Assembly (NCBI GenBank): GCA_016866415.1
Contig: VGML01000059.1
Location: 1-10,569, forward strand
Length of the DNA: 10,569 nt
Reading direction: 5' to 3'
From: Bacteroidota bacterium
GTDB taxonomy: Bacteria > Bacteroidota > Bacteroidia > Flavobacteriales_D > Crocinitomicaceae
The notes below the pieces were generated by a model that did not search any database, was not told the DNA's origin, and was given only the letters and a program-made list of their open reading frames with translations. The first letter of the stretch is position 1. Each line of letters opens with the position of its first letter. The position numbers and the translations under genes were made by a program. Shown in pieces: positions 1 through 5,945 of the stretch.

Positions 1-501
1 TAAACCATTTTTCTCTAGTGTTTTAAAGTACTCAAAACCAAGTCCAAGTTGGAATTTTTTATTTTGAAAAAATCCCAACAATCCTTGAAATCGAATACGA
101 TTGAATAGTTCCTTGTTTTGAAAATGATAATATCGAATTTCATTTCTATACCTAATTTGTGTTTCAATGTTTAACTTTGAAAACTCTCTTCGATAGATTA
201 ATTGCGGAAAGATTCTATTTTCAGGGTTTCGACTTTTACCGAAATGTTCAAAAAAAGCATATCCTGCACCAATAAACCAACTCTCATTCAATTTCTTTTC
301 GATTACAACCCTTCCTAAACTTGTTCGATTGGCATTGAAAAAATTATCGCAAGTTCGATGGCCAAAATCCAATGTCAATCTGTAATCTTCAGAAATAGTA
401 TAATTAACTAAGAGACTTTGCCAAAAATTCTCTTGAAAACGATTCTGACCGAAAACGAAACAAAATTTAAAAATCAAAAAGTTCAAAAGAATAAATCGCA
501 T
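1..501 (-). CDS. DUF2490-like outer-membrane beta-barrel protein, C-terminus cut by window edge
   Basis: An open frame of 167 codons starts at the ATG at 501-499 and runs off the left edge without a stop. Residues 1-18 form a hydrophobic signal peptide ending ...FVFG, with likely cleavage before Q19. The mature part begins with FW (26-27) and continues as alternating hydrophobic and polar strands with many aromatic residues and arginines (for example 36-48, 75-84, 100-125, 149-160), the pattern of an outer-membrane beta-barrel. The opening after the signal peptide resembles the DUF2490 family, whose members are usually somewhat over 200 residues, so the end is probably missing. The start lies one base after the stop of the methyltransferase gene, so the two are probably translated from one message. 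Function is unknown; a link to sulfur or siroheme metabolism rests only on gene order. The family call is made by eye. Confidence 0.72.
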   Translation of the reverse strand, partial: MRFILLNFLIFKFCFVFGQNRFQENFWQSLLVNYTISEDYRLTLDFGHRTCDNFFNANRTSLGRVVIEKKLNESWFIGAGYAFFEHFGKSRNPENRIFPQLIYRREFSKLNIETQIRYRNEIRYYHFQNKELFNRIRFQGLLGFFQNKKFQLGLGFEYFKTLEKNGL

Positions 502-502
502 T

Positions 503-1267
503 TCAATTAAGTGATAAAATCGAAAAAGTTTTAGAATTATTTTGTGCAAATTTCACCACCTCACCAATCACGATTACGGCTGGAGATTTAACTTTTTCGT
601 GTTCTGCGAGGCAAGTTATAGTTTCTGCTGTTCCGACAAGCACTTTTTGATTTGCTAGTGAACCGTTGCTAACAATACCGAAAGCCTCATCAGTTCTTCC
701 TGCTTTTGAGAAAATAGCCGCTATTTCCGCAAGTTTAGAAAGCCCCATTAGAATTACAGAAGTGCCGCTCAGTTGAGGTAAGTGTTTAATTTCCGGATTT
801 AAACTACCATCAGAAAGCGTGGCTGTAATTACTGTAAAACTATTGCTGATTCCGCGATGTGTAACAGGAATTCCTGCGAGTGCCGGCACAGCAATTGAAC
901 TCGAAATACCTGGAACTACATCCGTTGGAATACCAAACAATTGGGTAAATTGAATTTCCTCGAATCCTCGCCCGAAAACAAAAGAATCGCCACCTTTCAA
1001 ACGAACTACATGTCCATGCTGAATGGCTTTTTCTACCATAAGTTTGTTTATTTCATCCTGTTTTAAAGCTTTGAATCCTTTTCGTTTTCCCACGAAAAAG
1101 TATTTCGCATTAGGTGCTTCTTTTAATAATTCTTCATTTACCAAGGCGTCATATAAAATAACATCAGCACTTTGAATTGCTTTCAATCCTTTCAAGGTAA
1201 TTAATTCGACATCACCCGGACCTGCTCCTACAAGCGTAATTCTTGGTTGTTTAATCGTTGAGCTCAT
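503..1267 (-). CDS. cobA: Uroporphyrinogen-III C-methyltransferase (SUMT), siroheme pathway
   Basis: This 254-residue cytoplasmic enzyme should transfer two methyl groups from S-adenosylmethionine to uroporphyrinogen III, giving precorrin-2, the precursor of siroheme. Visible tetrapyrrole-methylase motifs are the N-terminal GAGPGD loop (14-19) with LITLKG (22-27), VRLKGGDSFVFGRG (88-101), PGISS (119-123) and GIPVTHRG (132-139). The length is that of a stand-alone SUMT; the CysG-type N-terminal dehydrogenase/ferrochelatase domain is absent, so another protein must finish siroheme. One oddity is GGDS-F where the family usually has GGDP-F. The stop of the upstream reductase and this ATG are one base apart, and the next gene starts one base after this stop, so it sits in the middle of a tight operon. 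The gene is called cobA or sumT in related genomes; the context points to siroheme rather than cobalamin. Confidence 0.93.
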   Translation of the reverse strand: MSSTIKQPRITLVGAGPGDVELITLKGLKAIQSADVILYDALVNEELLKEAPNAKYFFVGKRKGFKALKQDEINKLMVEKAIQHGHVVRLKGGDSFVFGRGFEEIQFTQLFGIPTDVVPGISSSIAVPALAGIPVTHRGISNSFTVITATLSDGSLNPEIKHLPQLSGTSVILMGLSKLAEIAAIFSKAGRTDEAFGIVSNGSLANQKVLVGTAETITCLAEHEKVKSPAVIVIGEVVKFAQNNSKTFSILSLN

Positions 1268-1268
1268 C

Positions 1269-3398
1269 TTAACTTACTTGTTTGTTGGTTTTATTTTCAA
1301 TGGATTGAACAAATTGTGAAACTTCCTGGATAAATTTTTCAGCAAATTCGCGACTTGGTTTGTTTTGATTGATTTTTTGAATGAACAAACTGAATGTATT
1401 TGTTTCATCAAATCCAAAATCTGCGGCTAGATGCTTGTCAAAATCTTGGATTATTCCGGCATGTGTGTTACAATGCACTTTGTTCTCAATCAAAATGGCT
1501 TTTGCTGCATGAATTCCAGCTGCGTATGCGTGATAGACACTGTCCGCAAAAAAACCAAATTCAAAAGTTTCCCGTGCATTGGTTAATTTCTCTTGTGCAT
1601 CGTAAAGCAAGGTCGCTACTAAATCAATGATTACACCAGCACACTCACCTACTCCAATTTCCGTTTTAAACTTCTCTTCATTTCCCCAATCAATGAAATC
1701 TTCTTCTTTGATAGTCGTTAAATCTGCCAACGGCTTCAATAAATCGTAGAAATACTTGTTTCCTTTTCGATCGTAATATTCATTGAACTGCTCCTCCTCC
1801 TGGTTAGAAAGAAAGTCATTTAATAAAGTCCGAATGATATCTAAAACTCGTTTACTTGGCAATTTGATGACCTTCTCCGCAATTCGACCCGAACCATCAC
1901 CTGTTTTTCCACCGCCTAAAAGCACTTGAAGCGCTGGTAAGGTAGCTTTTTCAACCTTCATTGAACTACCATGGAACCCGATATGTGCCAATCCATGCTG
2001 CCCACAGGAATTCATGCACCCACTAATTTTTATTTTTATCACTTGTTCATAAAGCAACTCGGGATATTCGGCGCGAATTAAATCCTCAATTACTTTGGCA
2101 ACTGTCGTGCTATTTGAAATCCCCAAGTTACAAGTATCCGTACCTGGACATGCGGTAACATCAGCTAAACTATTGTAACCAGAATCTCCCAAATCGATTC
2201 CTGATAAGGCTTCGTATAAATGAACTAAATCTTCGCCTTTTATAAACTTTAATAAAATGCTTTGATCAATGGTAAAACGAAGATCATTTGAAGCGAATTT
2301 CTCAGCGATATCAGCCAATAAACGTGCTTGTTCGGTTGAAAAATCACCCAATTGAACTTTCACATAAACTGCGTAATAGCCTTGCTGCTTTTGCTCAATC
2401 ACGTTGGTTTTAAACCATTCTTGAAAAGCAGGATTGGAATTTTGAGATAAAATTTGTTCGAGCGTGAAAATCTGATCCAATTCCGGTTCTTCGATTAATT
2501 GATGATATAATTCGAAATCAATTTCCGGATTGTATTGAACGGCTTTCGACTCTTTTTCAACCAACTCTAAAAACGCTTCCAAGCCAATTTTACCTATCAG
2601 GTATTTCATTCTGGCTTTATTGCGTGAATTGCGCTCTCCGTATCGATCAAAGATTCGAATCGAAGCTTCAATAAAAGGAATAATTTCCTGCTCGGATAAA
2701 AACTCGTATGCAGTGTGCGCCAAGAATGGCTGAGCACCCAATCCACCACCAACAAGCACCTTGAAGCCTTTGATTTGTTTTCCATTCTCTTCTTTGATCT
2801 TTGGAATAAATCCAAAATCGTGAATAAACGTGTATGCATCATCATCTTCGCTGCTACTAAAAGCGATTTTTATTTTACGGCCTAATTCCTGACCAAAAGG
2901 TTTGCGTAGGAAATATCTAAAAACCAAATCTGCATAAGGCGCAACATCGAATGGTTCGTTTTTATCGATTCCTGCTATTGAACTCGCTGTTACATTTCGA
3001 ACAGTATTTCCACAAGCTTCTCTTAGCGTAATGTCATCTTTTTCCAAATCGGACCATAATTGAGGAGTTCGATCCAAGCTTACATAATGAATTTGAATGT
3101 CTTGTCTTGTTGTAATATGCAACTTTCCAGTGCTATATTCATCTGAAACCTCGCAAATTCTTCGTAATTGGGTTGGAGTAACTTTTCCGAATGGAAGTTT
3201 AATTCGAATCATTTGAACTCCCTGCTGTCTCTGACCGTAAACTCCTCTCGCCAAACGCAAAGCCTTCAATTTATCTTCGGCAATTTTTCCTTCTTTGAAA
3301 GCCTGAATCTTTTTTCCAAGTTCAATTACATCCTTTTCTACGATTGCTTTTTTGGATAAAGCATTTATGTTTTCAATTCCTTCTCTAAACGACGCCAT
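1269..3398 (-). CDS. Siroheme/[4Fe-4S] sulfite (or nitrite) reductase with C-terminal HEPN-like domain
   Basis: The product (709 residues) should reduce sulfite to sulfide with six electrons; nitrite reductase is the alternative, and the MetZ/SUMT context favours sulfite. Two ferredoxin-like nitrite/sulfite reductase halves span about 45-570. Cluster ligands are C417 and C423 (TACPGTDTC) with C461 and C465 (GCMNSC), the last also bridging siroheme. Siroheme-contacting basic residues are visible in HITTRQ (R98), NTVRNV (R134) and RKIKIAF (K175, K177). Y54 (GVYGQR) and C129 (ACGNT) lie where mycobacterial NirA has its Tyr-Cys pair, by my own alignment. Residues about 580-703 form a helical HEPN-like domain (GECAG; ADSVYHAYAAGIHAAKAIL; THAGII), without the Rx4-6H nuclease motif. 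The electron donor is not in the window. I chose the ATG at 3398, giving MASFREGIEN; an in-frame ATG at 3470 adds 24 atypical residues and lies inside the promoter. Confidence 0.93.
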   Translation of the reverse strand: MASFREGIENINALSKKAIVEKDVIELGKKIQAFKEGKIAEDKLKALRLARGVYGQRQQGVQMIRIKLPFGKVTPTQLRRICEVSDEYSTGKLHITTRQDIQIHYVSLDRTPQLWSDLEKDDITLREACGNTVRNVTASSIAGIDKNEPFDVAPYADLVFRYFLRKPFGQELGRKIKIAFSSSEDDDAYTFIHDFGFIPKIKEENGKQIKGFKVLVGGGLGAQPFLAHTAYEFLSEQEIIPFIEASIRIFDRYGERNSRNKARMKYLIGKIGLEAFLELVEKESKAVQYNPEIDFELYHQLIEEPELDQIFTLEQILSQNSNPAFQEWFKTNVIEQKQQGYYAVYVKVQLGDFSTEQARLLADIAEKFASNDLRFTIDQSILLKFIKGEDLVHLYEALSGIDLGDSGYNSLADVTACPGTDTCNLGISNSTTVAKVIEDLIRAEYPELLYEQVIKIKISGCMNSCGQHGLAHIGFHGSSMKVEKATLPALQVLLGGGKTGDGSGRIAEKVIKLPSKRVLDIIRTLLNDFLSNQEEEQFNEYYDRKGNKYFYDLLKPLADLTTIKEEDFIDWGNEEKFKTEIGVGECAGVIIDLVATLLYDAQEKLTNARETFEFGFFADSVYHAYAAGIHAAKAILIENKVHCNTHAGIIQDFDKHLAADFGFDETNTFSLFIQKINQNKPSREFAEKFIQEVSQFVQSIENKTNKQVS

Positions 3399-3427
3399 AA
3401 CTATATTTATATATCCTATATTTCCTA

Positions 3428-3452
3428 TCGTTTTAGTATGTATTAAAAACGA
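3428..3452 (-). other. Hairpin in the reductase 5' leader
   Basis: On the minus strand TCGTTTT (3452-3446) can pair with AAAACGA (3434-3428) around an 11-base loop. It lies between the predicted transcription start (about 3461) and the ATG at 3398, and its downstream arm touches an ATAGGA box (3428-3423). The stem is only 7 bp and mostly A-T, so it may be weak or accidental. Confidence 0.35.
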
Positions 3453-3467
3453 ATCAAAAAAACGGTG

Positions 3468-3499
3468 CAAAATTATATTTCAAAAATTAAATAAACAAA
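3468..3499 (-). promoter_or_regulatory. Bacteroidota-type promoter for the reductase/SUMT/DUF2490 operon
   Basis: On the minus strand a TTTG -33 element (3499-3496) is followed after 20 bases by TAATTTTG (3475-3468), an exact match to TAnnTTTG, the -7 box of the Bacteroidota primary sigma factor. Transcription should begin near 3461, giving a leader of about 63 bases to the ATG at 3398. The -7 box covers position 3470, so a translation start there is very unlikely. Confidence 0.65.
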
Positions 3500-3543
3500 T
3501 AATTTATTAAAATTTTTATAACTCCTATCTAAACAATAGGATA

Positions 3544-3990
3544 TTAAGAAGTGAATTTAGCTTTCAAAACATCTTCTCGTCTTAATAGATCAGCTAACGA
3601 TGTTTTTGATAAAATCTTAATGGTAGCTTCACGCACTTCTAGAATTACATCACGTAAGCCACAGATTTCTTCATTAACGCATTCTTCACAACTTTCATAA
3701 AAGTTAAGACTAACGCATGGAAGCATGGCAATCGGGCCTCCTGAAATTCGAATCACATGACTTAATACGATTTCCTCCGGATGTTTCGCCAAGGAATAAC
3801 CACCAGATGCTCCCATTTTGCTGTGAACAAGACCGTTATTTCTTAGTTCAACTAAAATAGCTTCTAAAAATTTTCTAGGTATTTTTTCTTCCTCTGAAAT
3901 CGTCGAAATTTTAAGTGGAACTCCCTTTCCATAGTGTTTAGCAAGAGAAACCAATGCTTTAATAGCGTATTTCGATTTTTTTGAGAGCAT
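3544..3990 (-). CDS. Rrf2-family transcriptional regulator with four clustered cysteines
   Basis: This is a 148-residue DNA-binding protein of the family that includes IscR, NsrR and CymR. MLSKKSKYAIKAL at the N-terminus is a typical Rrf2 opening and fixes the start. A winged helix-turn-helix spans about 10-72, with the recognition helix near KIPRKFLEAILVEL (36-49) and the wing at GASGGYSLAK (60-69). Cysteines at 92, 101, 104 and 110 (C-x8-C-x2-C-x5-C) sit in the region where IscR and NsrR carry an [2Fe-2S] or [4Fe-4S] cluster, so iron-sulfur or thiol sensing is plausible, though the spacing differs from IscR. The dimerisation helix follows at about 110-131. The gene lies between metZ and the reductase, which suggests control of sulfur or siroheme enzymes, with the ATAGGA boxes as possible targets. 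Whether it activates or represses cannot be told from sequence. Confidence 0.92.
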   Translation of the reverse strand: MLSKKSKYAIKALVSLAKHYGKGVPLKISTISEEEKIPRKFLEAILVELRNNGLVHSKMGASGGYSLAKHPEEIVLSHVIRISGGPIAMLPCVSLNFYESCEECVNEEICGLRDVILEVREATIKILSKTSLADLLRREDVLKAKFTS

Positions 3991-3998
3991 GAGTAAAA

Positions 3999-4006
3999 CA
4001 AATGTA
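3999..4006 (-). promoter_or_regulatory. Candidate -7 box for the Rrf2 gene
   Basis: TACATTTG on the minus strand matches TAnnTTTG exactly and ends 8 bases before the ATG at 3990. The nearest TTTG upstream (4025-4022) is only 15 bases away, shorter than the usual 19-21, so the -33 element is poor. If used, the transcript would have a leader of only a few bases. Confidence 0.4.
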
Positions 4007-4142
4007 TGAAATATTTAACTTCAAAAATTGTTAATCAGTATACACATTTAATCGAATTCTTGTTAGTTTAATGAGATTACGCTTCGATATATTAAATAAC
4101 TGAGCTCGCTTGAAAAATAAAACTCATGTTTCAAAGCAATTG

Positions 4143-5303
4143 TTAAGCCTGACATGCTTGAAAAATATCTTCCCAAATATCTTCAATGTTTTCTAAACCA
4201 ATTGATAAACGAATCAACCCATCAGTGATTCCGACTTCATGGCGTTGCTCTGGACTTAATTTAGAGTGTGTGGTAGATGCCGGATGTGTGGCAATGCTTC
4301 TCGTATCTCCAAGGTTGGCCGTCAGCGAAAACAAGTTCAATTTGTTTAAAAATTGTCTTCCTGATTCAAGACCTCCAGCAAGTTCAAAAGAAACCAATCC
4401 ACCACCATCAGACATTTGTTTTTTTGCGATTTCATAATCTGGATGGGACGACAAGAACGGGTATTTGACCCATGAAATTCCTGATAAAGTTGATAATCGT
4501 TTAGCAATTTCTAATGCATTTTTACAATGGCGTTCCATTCGCACATCCAATGTTTCAATTGATTTTGAAATAACCCAAGCATTAAACGGACTCATTGCGG
4601 GACCAGAATGCCGAGCAAACGCTTTTAACTTTTCAACTAGCTCTTTTGAAGAAACGATTAGTCCGCCAAGAGTTCGCCCTTGACCATCCATAAATTTAGT
4701 TGTTGAGTGAATTACAAGATCTGCACCCCATTTAATTGGCTGTTGTAAAATAGGAGTTGCAAAGCAATTATCAACAACCAAAAGAACTCCTTTGGATTTA
4801 CAAATTGCAGCCAAACGTTCAATATCAATTAAATCAAGTGCCGGATTACTTGGTGTTTCAATGTAAACCAATTTCGTTTTATCGGTGATTGCTGATTCAT
4901 AAGCCGAATAATTATTGAAGTCAACATACGTACTCTTGATGTTCCATTTAGGAAACACATCAACGAGTAAGCGGTGTGTAGATCCAAAAACGGAACGACT
5001 TGATACAATTTCATCTCCTGCAGAAAGAAAAGTCGCAAATGTTGTGAAAACTGCTGCCATTCCCGATGCAGTTGCCCATGCCGACTCGCCTCCTTCCAAT
5101 AAAGCAACTTTATCCAGTAACTCTTGTACATTTGGATTCGCATAACGGGAATAAATTTCACCAGGCTTCTCCTCTGCAAATTGAGAACGCATATCTTCTG
5201 CATCTTCAAAAATGTAACTACTCGTTAAATAAAGAGGAACTGAATGCTCGCTATATTGTGAGCGTTCAATTTGTCCTCGAATAGCTATGGTCTCTTTTCT
5301 CAT
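4143..5303 (-). CDS. metZ: O-succinylhomoserine sulfhydrylase (MetZ-like), PLP enzyme
   Basis: The 386-residue cytoplasmic enzyme belongs to the Cys/Met metabolism PLP family and should combine an activated homoserine with sulfide to give homocysteine, the direct route to methionine. The PLP lysine is K203 in HSTTKF (199-204). YSRYANP (51-57) supplies phosphate contacts from the neighbouring subunit, SGMAA (80-84) is the phosphate loop, ETPSNP (149-154) and D178 in VVDNCFATP hold the ring, and R365 in GLIRLSIGLE should bind the substrate carboxylate. DGQGRTLGG (206-214) and ARHSGPAMSPFNAW (230-243) look more like sulfhydrylases than cystathionine gamma-synthase or gamma-lyase, but the family is hard to split by eye, so cystathionine gamma-synthase remains the alternative. 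Its ATG overlaps the OsmC stop by one base (TAATG), so the two are likely translationally coupled. A reductase that makes sulfide lies downstream. Confidence 0.85.
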   Translation of the reverse strand: MRKETIAIRGQIERSQYSEHSVPLYLTSSYIFEDAEDMRSQFAEEKPGEIYSRYANPNVQELLDKVALLEGGESAWATASGMAAVFTTFATFLSAGDEIVSSRSVFGSTHRLLVDVFPKWNIKSTYVDFNNYSAYESAITDKTKLVYIETPSNPALDLIDIERLAAICKSKGVLLVVDNCFATPILQQPIKWGADLVIHSTTKFMDGQGRTLGGLIVSSKELVEKLKAFARHSGPAMSPFNAWVISKSIETLDVRMERHCKNALEIAKRLSTLSGISWVKYPFLSSHPDYEIAKKQMSDGGGLVSFELAGGLESGRQFLNKLNLFSLTANLGDTRSIATHPASTTHSKLSPEQRHEVGITDGLIRLSIGLENIEDIWEDIFQACQA

Positions 5304-5713
5304 TAAGTAACTTTTATTTCGTGTGAGATTTTAATATTTGGGTTCAGCGAAAGTGATACTGAACAATATTTTTCCTTAGAAAGCAAAATTGCTCGTTCCA
5401 ATTTATCCAACGGAACGCTTCCATCTACCTGAAACATCAAATGAATTGACTCGAACGGCGAAGGAGTTCCCTCTTTTCGTTTGGCATCAATTTCAATTTG
5501 ATAGACTTTTGGATTAATTTTCTGTTTTTGCAAGATCAAAACAATATCGATGGACATACATCCTGCCAGCGATCCAGCCAATAATTGCATCGGTGTTAAA
5601 CCTTTATTTTTACCACCAAGAGCTGCATTTGCATCAAACGTACATAACGCACCTGTTTCATTTTTTAACTGAAAAACATAAGGTTCCTCGATACGATTTA
5701 ATTCTATTTTCAT
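5303..5713 (-). CDS. OsmC-family protein
   Basis: This is a 136-residue cytoplasmic protein of the OsmC/Ohr superfamily, whose characterised members reduce organic hydroperoxides with a pair of cysteines. The two expected cysteines are present: C52 in LLAGSLAGCMSIDI (44-57), at the start of the long central helix, and C117 in KYCSV (115-119). The N-terminal strands and the GLTPMQLLAGSLAGC signature (38-52) fit the YhfA-like branch rather than classical Ohr. A further cysteine, C24, is not part of the motif. It is the first gene of a two-gene unit with metZ, with TAATG overlap. A peroxidase or thiol-handling role beside sulfide-using enzymes is reasonable, but the substrate is unknown. The upstream 232 bases hold a perfect 14-bp palindrome and no convincing nearby promoter. 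Confidence 0.88.
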   Translation of the reverse strand: MKIELNRIEEPYVFQLKNETGALCTFDANAALGGKNKGLTPMQLLAGSLAGCMSIDIVLILQKQKINPKVYQIEIDAKRKEGTPSPFESIHLMFQVDGSVPLDKLERAILLSKEKYCSVSLSLNPNIKISHEIKVT

Positions 5714-5786
5714 CTAGCACTATATTTATTTTGATTCATACAAATCGATTGAGAAAAGTTAAAAACTCATTAGATGTTATTTAATT

Positions 5787-5800
5787 TTTCAAATTTGAAA
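5787..5800. repeat. Perfect 14-bp palindrome upstream of the OsmC gene
   Basis: TTTCAAATTTGAAA reads the same on both strands and lies 74-87 bases upstream of the OsmC ATG. A palindrome of this kind could bind a dimeric regulator, but it is AT-rich in AT-rich DNA and chance cannot be excluded. The surrounding intergenic stretch (5714-5945) also has a TAGTTTTG -7-like box on the minus strand (5914-5907), which would imply a leader of about 190 bases. Confidence 0.3.
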
Positions 5801-5945
5801 TTAGCTGAATAGACTTGTGATTTCATTTACCAAAAAATACTAATTTGTTTAACCAACCTCTAAGCTATCCATTTTTACAAAAAAATAAGTAGCAATTAAC
5901 AGCTCACAAAACTATCTATTTTTTGGAATTTCGAAATAAAAAAAA

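Larger units (their letters stand above)
3403..3541. repeat. ATAGGA/TCCTAT boxes around the reductase promoter (candidate operator)
   Basis: The hexamer TCCTAT occurs on the plus strand at 3414-3419, 3423-3428 and 3523-3528, and its inverse ATAGGA at 3536-3541. The last two form a 6-bp inverted repeat with a 7-base spacer upstream of the promoter. Read on the minus strand, two copies share an extended direct repeat, ATAGGANNTATAAA (3528-3515 and 3419-3406). One pair is upstream of the -33 element, the other is in the leader just before the start codon. Binding by the neighbouring Rrf2 protein is an inference from position; no known operator was matched. Confidence 0.4.

Noticed and set aside
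3399..3470. Longer reductase reading frame starting at the ATG at 3470, adding 24 residues
   Set aside because: The start codon lies inside the predicted -7 box, the extra residues look like translated AT-rich leader, and the ATG at 3398 gives a natural N-terminus.
4080..4140. TTGAAA/TTTCAA hairpin after metZ as a terminator
   Set aside because: Only six A-T-rich pairs with a long loop and no T-run after it; too weak to call.
4829..5284. Open frames overlapping metZ in other frames on both strands
   Set aside because: They lie wholly within the intact metZ gene, have no recognisable domain and no upstream signals. The same holds for the frames inside the reductase (1394-1630, 2606-2845, 3168-3359) and the hydrolase (6288-6512).
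5921..5945. ATTTCGAAAT palindrome flanked by T and A runs after the serine hydrolase, as a terminator
   Set aside because: The stem is almost entirely A-T and no T-run follows it cleanly on the minus strand, so a terminator call is not supported.
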